Part shown: piece after piece, positions 47,911 to 59,431 of the stretch | Numbering within the stretch: position 1 is the stretch's first letter | How the letters are laid out: every line of letters starts with the position of its first letter | NCBI GenBank assembly: GCA_009767595.1 | Contig: VSDK01028007.1 | Location: 345,572-409,571, forward strand | Source of the DNA: Symbiodinium kawagutii | Taxonomy: Eukaryota > Sar > Dinophyceae > Suessiales > Symbiodiniaceae | Length of the DNA: 64,000 nt | Direction: 5' to 3' | The notes under the pieces: generated by a model | Told to the model about the DNA's origin: nothing | Seen by the model: the letters and a program-made list of their open reading frames with translations, nothing else | Databases searched by the model: none | Position numbers and translations under genes: made by a program

Positions 47911-48046
47911 CAAGTACTCCGTGGCAGCGAAGCGTCCGCTGCTTCCCTGGCACTTGCTGTTCGCTCAGCGGCTTCCCTTTTGTCGTCAATCAGCGTGGCC
48001 CAGAAACATCGGCCTGGGAACAGCAACAGCACACCGATGAGGAGAG
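47911..48046 (-). CDS. candidate internal exon, membrane protein
   Basis: A 136-base minus-strand exon, acceptor ataccag|ct and consensus donor cttg|gtaagc. It begins with a short hydrophobic segment (LLIGVLLLFPGRCFWATLI) and continues with an acidic/basic Ala-rich helix (DDKREAAERTASAREAADAS). This suggests a membrane anchor next to a coiled coil. The plus frame over the same bases is the shadow. Confidence 0.45.
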
Positions 48047-48079
48047 CTGGTATGGTGAAGTCACCATGTCGTTATTATA

Positions 48080-48185
48080 CGTGGTGCTTTCTCAAAATAG
48101 GGGTACCCCTAAATCATCCCATATTAATCAGTGTTTATCAATAAACCAACAATTGTTTGGCTCCCTTATTTTGAGAACCCCCCAT
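48080..48185. mobile_element. family B inverted-repeat element
   Basis: Starts acgtggtgctttctcaaaat and ends ccttattttgagaacccccca; core gggtacccctaaatcatccc / ggctccc. Confidence 0.75.
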
Positions 48186-48405
48186 GTCAATAAATAAACA
48201 TAACGTGTACATGTATGTATATGTATTTAATATAGTTTAAAAACAAAATGCATACAAATACAAATGAATATTTGTATAGAGAGGTCATTAGAATGCAAAT
48301 AAATGCATGCAGGCAGAAGACTAACAAAGCTGACATAGCTATGCCCCAGGGTACCGGGGGTTTATTCTGCTTGATCGTTTCCTTTACCACACAGTGTAAG
48401 AACAT

Positions 48406-48457
48406 GATCACCACCACCACCACCATCACCACCACAACCACCACCACCACCACCACC

Positions 48458-48522
<65 letters not shown>
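48406..48522. repeat. (ACC)n and (AAC)n microsatellite
   Basis: A run of accaccacc with a few atc units, then (aac) triplets, 117 bases in all. It makes spurious poly-Thr/Asn and poly-Leu/Val open frames. Confidence 0.95.
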
Positions 48523-48527
<5 letters not shown>

Positions 48528-48539
48528 ACTGCTCATTTG

Positions 48540-48649
48540 GAGGTTTCTCAAGCCATACAGGGGACCCCTGAAATCATCCTTTATCAACCTTTTATATTAC
48601 TAAACCAACCATTTTGTTGGGTACCCGAATTTCAAGAAACCACCATTTG
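48540..48649. mobile_element. family B element abutting a coding exon
   Basis: Starts gaggtttctcaagccataca and ends gaatttcaagaaaccaccat. Read on the minus strand, the coding frame of the neighbouring exon runs up to atg|gtggtttcttg, so the element's end would serve as the splice donor. Confidence 0.7.
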
Positions 48650-48715
48650 GTGCCATCCCTTTTTGCAGCTGACTGGCCTGTTGTAGTTGTTCTGTTCGTT
48701 GGGCACCAAGATCAC

Positions 48716-48825
48716 CCGCAAAGGCAAGGACTGAAAGATCTCAGCAGCCTGCAGTTCGGCGAGCACGACATCTTGACTGAGCAGTGTCTTCTGCAACGCA
48801 ATCTGAAATTTCATGTGGGGTTCTG
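48716..48825 (-). CDS. candidate internal exon, unknown protein
   Basis: A minus-strand exon with acceptor tttcag|ca, reading EPHMKFQIALQKTLLSQDVV and then LAELQAAEIFQSLPLR before donor gcgg|gtgatc. The frame stays open and protein-like down to 48650, where a family B element begins with GTGGTTTCTTG, so the true end may be there. Helical, soluble protein; no family recognised. Confidence 0.45.
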
Positions 48826-48900
48826 CTGAAAGTTTCATCGTACTTTTATGGCTGTGGGTCCCTGTACCCCAGGTATACTCTCATCCACCAGTGTTTTCCA

Positions 48901-49017
48901 AATGGCTCTGGGTCACAACCCTGTATCCCTGGTTCCCCCATCACTAACCATTGTTTTCCTTAACATTGTTGGTTTTTGTCCCCGTTATTGGTTGGTTCAT
49001 ATTGACCCATAGCCAAA
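48901..49017. mobile_element. family A inverted-repeat element
   Basis: Starts aatggctctgggtcacaacc and ends tcatattgacccatagccaa. A truncated copy of the same end (atggctgtgggtccctgtac) lies directly before it at 48848. Confidence 0.7.
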
Positions 49018-49607
49018 TACGTATTGCTGGTTAGTACCCCCCAGTAACTTGATGGTTAATATTAATCCATTACCTTATTAACTCCTGCTGCTTATTCTCG
49101 TTGTAACTGACCATCAACCAGAGCAGCTGTCCCTGGTCCAACTTCTACACTGTGCATTGCTAAGGGTACACAGCAGTGGTACCAGCCTCTGTCTCCCAGC
49201 CATCATGGTCAATCAGTAGGATTCCACCATGAAGAGATGACCCGAAACATGTTCCGGTTGGTGGTTGAACCACCCCCTTATGCATGGATAGTTCATAGTG
49301 GATAACTATGCCTAATAATGGCTAATGATGGTTCATAATAGGGGAGAAGAACTTTATCATCAACAATAGTGGTTAACCAGCAATGGAAAATATTCATCGG
49401 CCAGCCTACCACTTGGCAATACATTCGGAAACAAATGTTTGAACCCACCGACCATTGCTTGATGATTGTGGACCGTCATCAAACGTCATCCATCCAATGG
49501 CTATGGACCATTATCATTTTACACACACATATATATATATATTTACATATATAAGTATAGTCATAAAACATTTATCAATAATTTCATTAATTAACTGTAA
49601 ATATTAA

Positions 49608-49800
49608 TTAACAATAGGCCATTCTCAAACATGGACCATTCTGAAGCCCAGACCTGCCTTCAGCTGACGTTCCGGGCATGACATGGTCACAATCTTCAGG
49701 GACTTGGGCTGCCTGAGGCATTGTGCCAAAGGCTTTCCCAACGCCTGGCGCGTGGTGAATCTCCGGATCCGCGGTGGGGCAACGTTGGGAAGTGGTTGGA
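49608..49800 (-). CDS. candidate terminal exon, unknown protein
   Basis: The minus-strand frame reads ADPEIHHAPGVGKAFGTMPQ and then AAQVPEDCDHVMPGTSAEG, ending at TAA (49608). The upstream edge and acceptor are not certain. The composition is strongly protein-like. It may be the 3' end of a gene that includes the exons at 50486-50640 and beyond. Plus-strand frames here are less convincing. Confidence 0.4.
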
Positions 49801-50485
49801 TTGAACACGGCAGTGGGAATCTGATTGTCAACGAAAGTGGGAAACAATTATGTCACAAGTTGCGAACTGATTGTCAAACAAATTTGCCACTCTGGACTTT
49901 TGCTTGCAACTACCTATGCAGATCTTTCAAGACCTTACAACTATCGTAACCAACCGATATCTGTAAGAAACCATCAACCATCATCCATTTTCTGGCAGCC
50001 GCTGATTTCTCTAGTCGTCAGCCGCTCCAATGTTGGGACTTCCTCGCACAAAGTGGGCTCACAATCCCGGTACTGCACCAGGTAGCAAGCGACAACATCC
50101 CCTAGAATCAAAGAAGTGAACCTGACGACCAGCACGATTGACTCAATTCATGGCAATCATGATCAATTGTTAACATCATTATTGTCCATGATTGACCTTT
50201 GGATCATCATTTGTCCATGATCAAATACTAATGGATATATCCAACAACCAATCATTGTCAAGTGTGGAATATAATGGATACATCCATAGCAAGCCATTAA
50301 CTAGTCATTGATAGTTATCAACCCAGGATTCATGAGCCCTTAACAATCATACGGGCATTTCTGCTTTACCGTCAAATCATCCAACCTTAACCATCTATAA
50401 AATAGTAGTAAACCAACCTATAGTAATCTATAGTAATAAGATGTAATAAGCCAACCATTCTGGGGGTTCCCTATGGCTTGAGAAC

Positions 50486-50640
50486 CCCCGCCAAGCAGAT
50501 CAACACGTCATCCACCACGTCGCTCGTCGCCTCCATCCAGTCCTCCTCCCCATGCTGCGCATTGGCTGTGACGTCCAATGCTCGCAGGCTCCCACACAGA
50601 GCTGCTGCTGCCACCAGGCGACGCCTTCGACAGAAGGCAA
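50486..50640 (-). CDS. candidate internal exon, unknown protein
   Basis: A minus-strand exon with acceptor ctacgag|tt, reading RRRLVAAAALCGSLRALDVT and then AQHGEEDWMEATSDVVDDV. It ends exactly at the terminus of a family B element, which supplies the donor (ggcggg|gttctcaag). No family recognised. Confidence 0.45.
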
Positions 50641-51519
50641 CTCGTAGAAGCTGTGATGACAAATCATTCACTTAGATAACTTAGAAACAACCATGGGATT
50701 GATGGGATTTATTATCTGGTTGATGGTTTCATCATGGTTCGGACTCATAATGATTGATAGTAGTTGCTAATAGATAACTTAGAAACAACCATGGTATCTA
50801 TTACCTAAGGGAATGATTACCTAAGGGAATGATTACCTAGGGAATAATACCTGAGAATAACCATGGTATCCTTAGAAACAACCATGCTATCTATTACCTA
50901 AGGGAATGATTATAAGTTTCGAAGTTATCTAAGGGAATTTATTGTCATCATATCTGGTTACTGGTTAAGAATGATTATAGGTTTTTAATTTATCCACGGG
51001 AATTGATTAGAAGCAACCCTGAGATAACTTAGAAACATCCGTGGGATTGATGGGATTTATATGGATTTATTATCTGGTTGATGGTTTATTGTCTGAGGGA
51101 ATGGCATTTTGGATCTATGAATCATTGTGAAACCATCCGTGGGATTTATTATCTGGTTGATGGTTTCATAACGGTTCATAATGATTGATCGTACTTGTTA
51201 ATACTGGTTACTGGTTGAGAACGGTTATAATTGATGGTCATTACTGGTTGGTGGTTGAACCACCCCTATGAAAAATCTCAGCCAATCAATCAGTACTCTG
51301 TGAATACTGGTGAAAATAGAAAAGTTTAAAACCACCAACCGCTTATATTGTTCAATGAAATATCTTATGGCAATGGTTCATCAACATGTCTGATGGTACA
51401 ATTTCATAGCATTGGTTGTGCGAACTATGACAAACGCGATAAACATATATGGTATATGAGCGTTTCTCAAAATAGGGGTACTCCCCAATCCACCATATCT
51501 ATGGTCAGTGGTATCATGA

Positions 51520-51686
51520 AGGCAATACCTAACTTCAACACTGGCCATAGCAAGTATCCTGTCATGTTTCAAAGGCTCTGATCCTAGAGACTTGAGAGAT
51601 TGAACGCCTAGCCCCGCTAATTCAGCATCCAAATCCAATGGCACTACATAGTCCCACTTAAAAATCTGGGATCCAACAGAGATCAC
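51520..51686 (-). CDS. candidate exon, unknown protein
   Basis: The minus-strand frame holds VGSQIFKWDYVVPLDLDAEL and then AGLGVQSLKSLGSEPLKHDR. Good protein-like composition. Splice borders were not fixed; a family B-like end (gggtactcccca) lies just below, at about 51470. Confidence 0.35.
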
Positions 51687-52009
51687 AGGCGCTTGGAAGG
51701 GCGGCGTGTTTCAAATTGATTGGCGGGGCAATGATCAACTGTCCGTTGCAGTTGACAATTGTCTAGGGATGATCTGGTAATTTGTCTATGATGAAACAAC
51801 TCATTCTTCATCATGAGTGATCATCAACAAGCTTTTGGTCCCTCATTTTCCACCATGAATCTATCCCTCATCAACCTTCAATACTTGGATGAGCATCTCG
51901 CATAGGGGTTACTTCAGCTATCTAATAGGCTTGGTTACCTATTACATCCTATTCCTAAGGGTTTGAACCATAGGAACTCGCCCCATTAGATAGCCGAACT
52001 AACCCCACA

Positions 52010-52150
52010 AATAGGCTTTGTATCCCATGGTCCCACTGGCACCCCCAGCAGTTCAACCACCGCTGGAGCTCGCTGGGCTCTCCCAACACGCCGTCAGCTC
52101 CCAGTCCAGTGCGGTAGAGACATAGATCCTGGCCCCACAAAAAGCATGTC
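52010..52150 (-). CDS. candidate exon, unknown protein
   Basis: The minus-strand frame reads LYRTGLGADGVLGEPSELQR and then WLNCWGCQWDHGIQSLF. Rich in Trp, Cys and Gly, unlike the repeats. No family recognised, borders uncertain. Confidence 0.35.
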
Positions 52151-52491
52151 ACTTAGATTAGATCGGATCTATGCAGCATAGATATGAATCCGTGTGTACG
52201 ATAACCATGACATAAACAGGTTAGACATGATTGATATTTATATAAAGGGTATGTATTGATATCAAAATTGGTGGATACAAGTTGATACACCCAGGAACTG
52301 ACACACTTTCGCCAAGTAAACCGCTGATACAGGATTGATATGTATATACTGTAAAGGGTATGTATTGATATCAAAATTGGTGGATACAAGTTGATACAAC
52401 CAGGAACTGACACACTTTCGCCAAGTGTACCACAAGTGTACCACAAGTGTACCACAAGTGTACCCTGTGTTGATCCCAACGAATTAGAGCT

Positions 52492-52870
52492 GTGCGTTCA
52501 TGGCAACTCCAACTGCTGGCACCTCCCGTTATCACAGTGTCGCTTCAACGAGCTCCTTATGGTGACCATCAACACCAACAACCAGGGATTAGAACTGTTG
52601 ATTTGTCCCTCTTAACAAACAGGATACTCAGACATGAAAATGTCGCTCCAAATCAACAAATGGTGTTCAAATACTGCTTCACAGTACAAAAGTCTATTGA
52701 GGTTATGCCACGTGCTATTTACGGAGGTGGAGCATTGAAACAACTCTTGGTTGCACTCGCAGCAGCTGGAAAAGCACAAGATGTGCGACATGTTGCTGCC
52801 CAAACGTCAAGAGCAAACGTCTCGCTGAGAAAGATGGCTGATGTTCTCAGAAGCACCCTCATCAGAGGTG
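52492..52870 (+). CDS. plus-strand coding stretch of atypical base use
   Basis: A plus-strand frame of about 125 codons up to a consensus donor catcagag|gtgagt. Its second half reads QQMVFKYCFTVQKSIEVMPR, then GGGALKQLLVALAAAGKAQD and SRANVSLRKMADVLRSTLIR. Codons favour A/T at third positions (gca, caa, gtt), unlike the GC-rich exons elsewhere. It is the best plus-strand coding candidate in the window. It may be part of an inserted element or a laterally acquired gene; no family recognised. Confidence 0.4.
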
Positions 52871-52876
52871 AGTACT

Positions 52877-52942
52877 TCACCACCACCACTACCACCACCA
52901 CCACCAACAACAGCAACAACGACGACGACGACGACAACAAAT
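52877..52942. repeat. (ACC/AAC/GAC)n microsatellite
   Basis: caccaccaccactaccacc followed by aacaacagc and gacgacgac units, directly after the donor of the plus-strand coding stretch. It creates false poly-Thr/Asn/Asp tails. Confidence 0.9.
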
Positions 52943-53750
52943 GACCACAAGAACAAAAAGAACACCGCCATCAACCATGACAACCGGCCGATGTTGACAC
53001 GAAGCCGGCAGGAACGGTCCCGCAAGCAGCACTGCGAGCTCAGCAAGAAAGTCTCCAAAAGCATGGCACCAGCTGAACCAATACCTTGAGGCAACAGACG
53101 CGCAGGGCGGCGTTGGTTGAGCAGACAGGGTTGGTTGGTTGAACTGTTCCAACCGAGCATCTGAGGATAACTACAGGTGAGCAGCTTGATGTTGGGAGCC
53201 TTAGGAGTACACTGTAGGTTACAACAAGGAGGCATTAAGAGGCATGCCAGAAATTGTTGGCAAATACATCCCCCACAGGCGTAACAGAAAGCTGTATGCC
53301 ATCTACCTGTGTCCTTCTCGAATCAGTGAATCAATCCGCCTTCCAACTTTAGTATGCTATCTGAGCATTGGTTGAAAATAGTCCGTGTTTACTGTACCCA
53401 TTGGTTTGTGATTCATTTAGCCGCATATCATTGCGCTAAACCTGCACGACAATCGTTCTGCGATAATTCCACAACTTTATTGTTCAACTCGAGGCCTTTG
53501 CCAGCAAACATCAGAAAGAAACAACAATCGTTCTGGGATGTCCGAATTGATGGTATCAATCAATTTCACAGGCTCTTCATATCTTTCGCGCTGGCGCAAT
53601 CGGGGGGCTGTCACATAAATGGTACTGATCCGTCCAATGATCAATCATAAAACAGGTCAACCATGGTCTCACTTAAGATCAGATTTGGTTCCAGCTTGCC
53701 TGCAACGTGTTCAAAAAGCGTCCCTGCAAAATGACAATTTGTGACGTCGT

Positions 53751-53812
53751 TTGTTGGGTTAGGTTAGATTAGGTTAGGTTAGGTTAGATTAGATTAGGTT
53801 AGATTAGATGAG
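53751..53812. repeat. (GGTTA)n telomere-like array
   Basis: About 60 bases of ggttaggttagattaggtta pentamers with scattered agatt variants. The unit equals the arthropod-type telomere repeat TTAGG rather than the TTTAGGG expected for dinoflagellates. It is short and degenerate, so it may simply be a microsatellite. Confidence 0.85.
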
Positions 53813-53903
53813 ATTTATGTATAGTTCTTTCATGTTGTTCCCACGTACAATCATGTACATGTAAGAGCATTGCCAATGGGTGTGCGTACATACTAGTTAT
53901 CTA

Positions 53904-54016
53904 CATGGCGGTTTCTCAAGTCATAGGGGACCCCAAGTCATCCTTTCCTGACCATTTTTAGTCATCAACCAACCATAGCTTTGGGGTTCCCAAAGTGGCT
54001 TGAGAAACCACCATGT
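53904..54016. mobile_element. family B inverted-repeat element
   Basis: Starts catggcggtttctcaagtca and ends tggcttgagaaaccaccatg, almost perfect inverted ends of about 20 bases, with ggggaccccaag / ctttggggttccc inner arms. Confidence 0.8.
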
Positions 54017-54029
54017 AGTACTTGTTTAA

Positions 54030-56080
54030 GCATCATTGTTAGTTATTCTCCCCCAATATCAACGACTGCTAACCATTACTAATGGTTACTTACCCCTATA
54101 AAACCGAATTTAATAGAATTTAAGAAATATCAACGATTGTTAACAACTATTAATGGTTACCCCTATAAAACCCTATTAAAACTAAAAAACTTATGCCTTG
54201 AGAAACCACCACCTACTCAATGTCCCCACGAAAAAAAACGATGCCAAGACTCTGCATTCGGAAAGGTCCAGCAGGTGCAGTTGAGCCCAAGGAGAGGCAA
54301 AGAGCTGCTGTAAGCACACCTGGAAGCAGCAAGTGAGTCCCTGCAATGATCAAAACAAATGGCTGTGGGTCAAGCAGTGAACCAACCAATAACTAGCTGG
54401 TTTAATGATGGTTAATAGTAGGGGATGATAACTAGCAGCTATAGAGGATATACCAGCTATATATGGCGAGCTGGGTTAATATTAACCACCAATAATGGGG
54501 GTAAACAAGCAACAAAACTGTAGGGATACAGAGAATACTGCAAGGTGAAGATACAGAACCAAACAAACCAAATTTTCTGGGGCGTATCATTCTAGAAAGA
54601 CTACTCCAAGGGGGATTCAAAAGCAAATAACCAGGCCAAACACCCGGGTGAGTCGGGTTTCACAAATTCAAGCTGTTGTTCATGGCTCAACGTGTCAAAT
54701 TCCTCACGAGTTAAACGATCTTAAACCCAGATCTTGCTTAGTTTCATCTTTGTGAAGAGCTGGTCGGCCAAGCAAAAGGCTGCATCTACCAATTTGCTCG
54801 AGAGCTGTTGCCCCTGCATACACGGATTCTATTGTGACCGAGAGCTGTCAGCAACTTGGGATGTATGCTACCACGTCATTGGTGGTCAACCATTTGTAGT
54901 TGGTCAGCACAACTGCCAAGCTGGTAGATGTTGGTCTTACCTCGAGAATTGTTGGCAGATCAAAAAAAAACACCCCCTCCCATAGTTGCTGGTAAATTAC
55001 AAGCCATTTAAGGTGATTTCTTAAGCAATCGGGGACCCCAAACTGTCGTCCACGCCTGGCTAATGGCAGGGTTGCAGCCTTGGCTGCGCAACACCGACAT
55101 ATCCAGCCCTACAACCAACAGCCGATGGTCCCAACAGTTCTGCCCTAACAAGCTGGATTTCCACAATCATCGATTGCGTGCTGCAAGTTGCTCTTGGCGA
55201 TGACTTGATTATTGCTGGCGTGATTTTTGAATTCGAAGGACCAAACATTGTTGGTCGAATTTGCTTTGCAATTTCAAACTGATCCTGTTTGGCGGGTACG
55301 CCCCGAAATTGTTGGTTTAATATGGTTTGCCATTTCAACATGATAATTTCGTAGCGGGTTTGAGGGTACATAATACTGGTTCGTAGTTTTAGCCCCTATG
55401 AAAAATATGCTTGTCAACCAACCAGTTGCAAACAATTACTAGGGAAAATAAAACATGTCAATCACACCACCAACCAGATTGCTAACCATCATCAACCATT
55501 ACTAACCATCATCAACCATCAATTACTATAGGGCCTATAGGGAAAATAAAAAATGTGTTTAACCACCAACCAGAATATATCCCAACTGAATTTTGAAACA
55601 CCAAGGGCCAGGCTGAGCACCAACCCGCGCAGCTTCAAAGGGGGAGAGCTACCTTGCCAAAGACTTGGGGGTATCCCGGGTATGGTTGATAATGAGCAAC
55701 TAATGGTTAACTAGTGGTTAACTAATGGTTAACTAATGTTAATAATGGTTGAGGGCCAAAAATGGGAAGGTAAAACTGCCGAATCCATAGCAAACAGCAT
55801 ATAAACAGCCAATAAAGTGATGCAGGGGTCGATGAGGATTCAATCAATGATAATAGAGATTCAATCTACCGTGCCAGGGATGTGACAAGCATGTATTGAA
55901 TCCTCAATTTCAAAAGGCGTAATGTTGGCTATTGATTAGTCTAAGGTGGTTGATTAAAGAAAAGTGTTTCCAAAATCATTCCAGAGCAGTCAATTTTTAA
56001 AAGGGGGGGTGATTAAAGAAAAGTTCTTTTTGGGGGGTTGTTTTTTTCTGGATTTATGGATGGTGTTCTTTTTTTTTTAC
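54030..56080. other. no supported gene
   Basis: Repeats and diverged elements (family A-like at about 54360-54500, family D-like at 55377-55476). Open frames at 54734-54985 (plus) and 55060-55371 (minus) have some protein-like stretches but no splice sites or motifs that I can support. Confidence 0.5.
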
Positions 56081-56343
56081 TCCCAGGTGGTTCTGGCTGC
56101 TTCTATCTTTTCCTTTTCCCTTTGAATTCTTTGTCTTTCTCTTGTGCTTTCTATTGGCAATTTACTAACCTGAGAGCTTGCTGAAATGGATGATCCCTTT
56201 ATTAAACTCCTTTTAAAAGATTGAGCTTTTTCAATTTTCCAAGAGGGTAGCCCAGGGAGAGCCAAGTTGTTGAACAATAGGTTTACCAAAAGGGGGTTGA
56301 TTAATGCAAAAAACCTTTTCTTGGGATGGTCCTGGCTGCTTCT

Positions 56344-56905
56344 ATCTTTTCCTGTTCCCTTTGAGTAGAGTAGAGAAGACAAGAGTTGAGAAGAGTAGAA
56401 TAGAAGAGTAGAGTAGAGAAGAGAAGAGTTGAGAAGAGTAGCGGAGAGAAGAGTAGAGTAGAGAAGAGAAGAGTTGAGAAGAGTAGCGCAGAGAAGAGTA
56501 GAGTAGAGAAGAGTAGAGTAGAGAAGAGAAGAGTTGAGAAGAGTAGAGTAGAGTAGTCGAGAGTGTAGCGCAGAGAAGAGTAGAGTAGAGAAGAGAAGAG
56601 TAGAGTAGAGTAGAGAAGAGAAGAGAAGAGTCGAGAAGAGTAGAGTAGAGTAGTCGAGAGTAGGGTAGAGAAGAGAAGAGTAGAGTAGAGTAGTCGAGAG
56701 TGTAGCGCAGAGAAGAGTAGAGTAGAGAAGAGAAGAGTTGAGAAGAGTAGAGAAGAGAAGAGAAGAGTCGAGAAGAGTAGAGTAGAGTAGTCGAGAGTAG
56801 GGTAGAGAAGAGAAGAGTTGAGAAGAGTAGCGCAGAGAAGAGTAGAGTAGAGAAGAGAAGAGTTGAGGAGAAGAGAAGTGCCGAGAAGAGTAGAGAAGAT
56901 TAGGG
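56344..56905. repeat. purine-rich satellite (gagtagagaagagaagagt)n
   Basis: About 560 bases made only of variants of agagtagagaagagaagagt with occasional ttgag, tcgag or gcgcag changes. The strand asymmetry is nearly complete (purines on plus). Higher-order blocks of roughly 60 to 110 bases recur (for example gtagcgcagagaagagtaga). Confidence 0.95.
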
Positions 56906-57230
56906 TAGATCTTCCATTTCTCAGGAAAGTCTTTTAAGGAGGGAGTTTATTGATCATCCCCCCAAGTTTGGTTGAGGGGGGGGATTACTAATCAACACCC
57001 GACATTATATCATCTGCCAACCTGCACCATGACATTGCCACGTTAGTATCCCCCATATTGACACTGCGCAACTGTTGTTGACTTCCCGATGATCATGAGT
57101 GCTGAATATTCCCATTGCACATGCTTGCATCCCCACAGATCTATCTAAATTCAATACTAATTGTGACCTGCTATAGTTGATGAAACATCCACAATGCCTC
57201 TACAGGTATCTTCTATCTCCCTGTTGTTGC

Positions 57231-57343
57231 TTATAATCCTGCCAGTGCAAGCCACAACAGGTATCGTCCTGGTCCCTCCGGGCCTGTCATTTTGAGCAGC
57301 GCCTCAAAGTCTTCATCTGTCAGGTTGTTCCCGCTCCTCAGAG
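57231..57343 (-). CDS. candidate terminal exon, unknown gene
   Basis: The minus-strand frame starts at acceptor ctctgag|g, reads SGNNLTDEDFEALLKMTGPE and then GPGRYLLWLALAGL, and stops at TAA (57231). Helical acidic segment then a hydrophobic end. It may end the gene whose exons lie at 57610-58869. No family recognised. Confidence 0.45.
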
Positions 57344-57498
57344 ACCAACTTCGACGTTGAAGGCTGGTGCCATGGGTGCCTATGACCACCCAAACGGATG
57401 ACCTGAATCCACGGTCCCACCTCCAGCTCGGTCTCTTCAACAGTGCTGGCTTTTTGTTCGATGGCTTCCACTTACAACAGGTCGATCTACATGTCCAT

Positions 57499-57605
57499 GA
57501 TGGTTTCTCAAAATAAGGCATCCCCAAATCATCCCCTCTGTCATAGCTTGTTTGAGATTATCAATCGGTGATTTTGGGGGCCATGGCTTGAGAAACAGCC
57601 CATGT
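57499..57605. mobile_element. family B inverted-repeat element
   Basis: Starts tgatggtttctcaaaataag and ends ccatggcttgagaaacagccca, between the candidate exons at 57231-57343 and 57610-57790. Confidence 0.75.
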
Positions 57606-57609
57606 CTTC

Positions 57610-57790
57610 CTGGATCTTCCTGGTGATTCTGCCCCAGCTTGCCTCCGCCAAGGATCAAATCCAGCAGCTCCAATTCATGACCTCCAAACGCCATCAGCAT
57701 CGATGCCACGTGGCTCCGCAACCCCAAATGCTGTAGGCCTTGGGCGCAAGGCCACACCGGTGCGGCTCGTGGGCAACCGAAACCGAGGCG
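57610..57790 (-). CDS. candidate exon, unknown protein
   Basis: The minus-strand frame contains GLQHLGLRSHVASMLMAFGG and then HELELLDLILGGGKLGQ, with the Leu spacing of a possible leucine-rich or helical repeat. It ends beside a family B element. Exact borders not fixed. Confidence 0.35.
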
Positions 57791-58164
57791 GGTGAGAGTT
57801 GTTGAGAATGGCTTCAACCAGTAGCAGATAAGAAGCAACAGCCAAGAATGATGGATGATAATGGTCCCCTACTAGTTATCCCCTGCTAGATACAGCTATC
57901 CAACAGCCATGAATGGCTACAACTTAAGAATGGCTATATCCAAGAATGATGGATGACAGTGGTCCGGAATAGCTGTAAGTACATGTAAGTACTAGATACT
58001 TATGGGGGATAGCAACCAACAACCAACAATGCTATGACCATGGGGATACTCAAGGGGGGACGGGGGACTCAGAGACCATCACCGTGTGAAATTTGCCCTT
58101 CCAATGTAGCTGGCTTCGCTATTGGAAGGAGAAGATACGGGTTGACGGACGCTTCATGGGTTCA

Positions 58165-58360
58165 TTACTGGTTAATAGCTTCAAAAGTTGTCCAATGGAT
58201 ATTCCAAGACTTCTTTTGTGGATTCTGCAATGATCCGATACCAGCCACACCAATCTGCCCTGAAGTCAGACGACCCATCACAATGATTGGGATTTGTAGG
58301 GCGATCCCATATGAATCCATTTTGCTGTACCAAGAAACGAACGCTTTGTGACAAACCAAC
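58165..58360 (-). CDS. candidate exon, unknown protein
   Basis: The minus-strand frame reads VLVCHKAFVSWYSKMDSYGI, ALQIPIIVMGRLTSGQIGVA and GIGSLQNPQKKS. Even composition without repeat sequence. The plus frame (58034-58351) is also open. No family recognised. Confidence 0.3.
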
Positions 58361-58732
58361 ACATCATCAACCCACAACCCAGCTGATTAACCAATGGAAC
58401 ATCATTCTTACCTACTCTATTGTATCAGCTAACCATTTTTCCCCTTCACTAACCATCAACCAACCATCCCAGCATTCTTACAGATTAACCACTGGTACTT
58501 CATTCTTACCTGGTATTGTTAGCTAACTATTAATGTATCAACGTGTACCATTAACTAGGCGCATCAACCATTGGTACCATCAAACCATTCACTAACCACT
58601 AACTCACCATAAACCGACCAACAACCGTATCAATATGTATCAACCAACCATAAAAAAAAATGACAAACCGTTAACCAACCATCAACAAACCGCCAGCCAA
58701 CCATCAACGATCCAACCGCAAGCCCCCACCAC

Positions 58733-58869
58733 CCGCTGCAGCTGTCTCGTCACGTAGGACTTGGGGCGCTGCCGCAGCCATCGCTTCCCCCAGCGCAGCA
58801 ATCGCTGACGCATCGGCCAGGCGCAACTCGCAGAGGCACAGACTCCGCAAGTGCCAGCGGCTCCAAATG
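58733..58869 (-). CDS. candidate exon, leucine-rich-repeat-like
   Basis: A 137-base minus-strand exon, acceptor gccgtag|c and donor gcgg|gtggtg, reading HLRSLCLCELRLADASAIAA and then LGEAMAAAAPQVLRDETA. The spacing of Leu and Cys (LRSLCLCELRLAD) fits a leucine-rich repeat followed by a helix, as in RNI/NLR-type repeats. One repeat is not enough for a firm name. Confidence 0.4.
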
Positions 58870-59431
58870 CTACGGCACGACAGAAAGGCCTAGCTGGGCC
58901 AGGGAGTTGGGTCAAAGAACTAGATCAAATGATAGATAAAAATGGTAATAATGAAGGTTAATGTTGGTTAATAATTGTTGATATGGCTATGGCTCGGTCA
59001 ATTGATGGATGGAGATGGTTGATGGATAGAGATGGTGAAGATAATCCCGTGGTTAGGTACCTTGCTTTTGGATGATTACGGATGAAAATTGATGGAGAAT
59101 GCGTTGATTGATCAGCAGTTGAAGTATGGCCATATCTACATATATTTGCCATAGTTGACGATTAACTTTCCAAACTGTGCTGATCATTGCTGTGTTACAA
59201 CTTTGGTTGTGGACTACTTCGCTTAGTTCTATGGGCTTCAGAAATGAACCCTACAAATATCAACCACCGAGAACCAACCGGGCAACCTTCCGCAGTTGTC
59301 CATCAATCATGATACCTACTCACCATCCGATCATTGCATTAAAAACTGGGAAAACGGCACGTTTTTGGAGTACACCATGAAATGATCTATGAAATGTAGA
59401 ATCCCACGGCTTCCCAGCAGCACCTGTATCA

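Noticed and set aside
48187-48571. Frames rich in Leu/Val or Thr/Asn
   Set aside because: Products of the (ACC)n/(AAC)n microsatellite.
56077-56382. Minus-strand frame of 101 codons next to the satellite
   Set aside because: The composition (Lys/Arg/Glu-rich) comes from the purine satellite and low-complexity tct/ttt flanks; no splice sites or motif.
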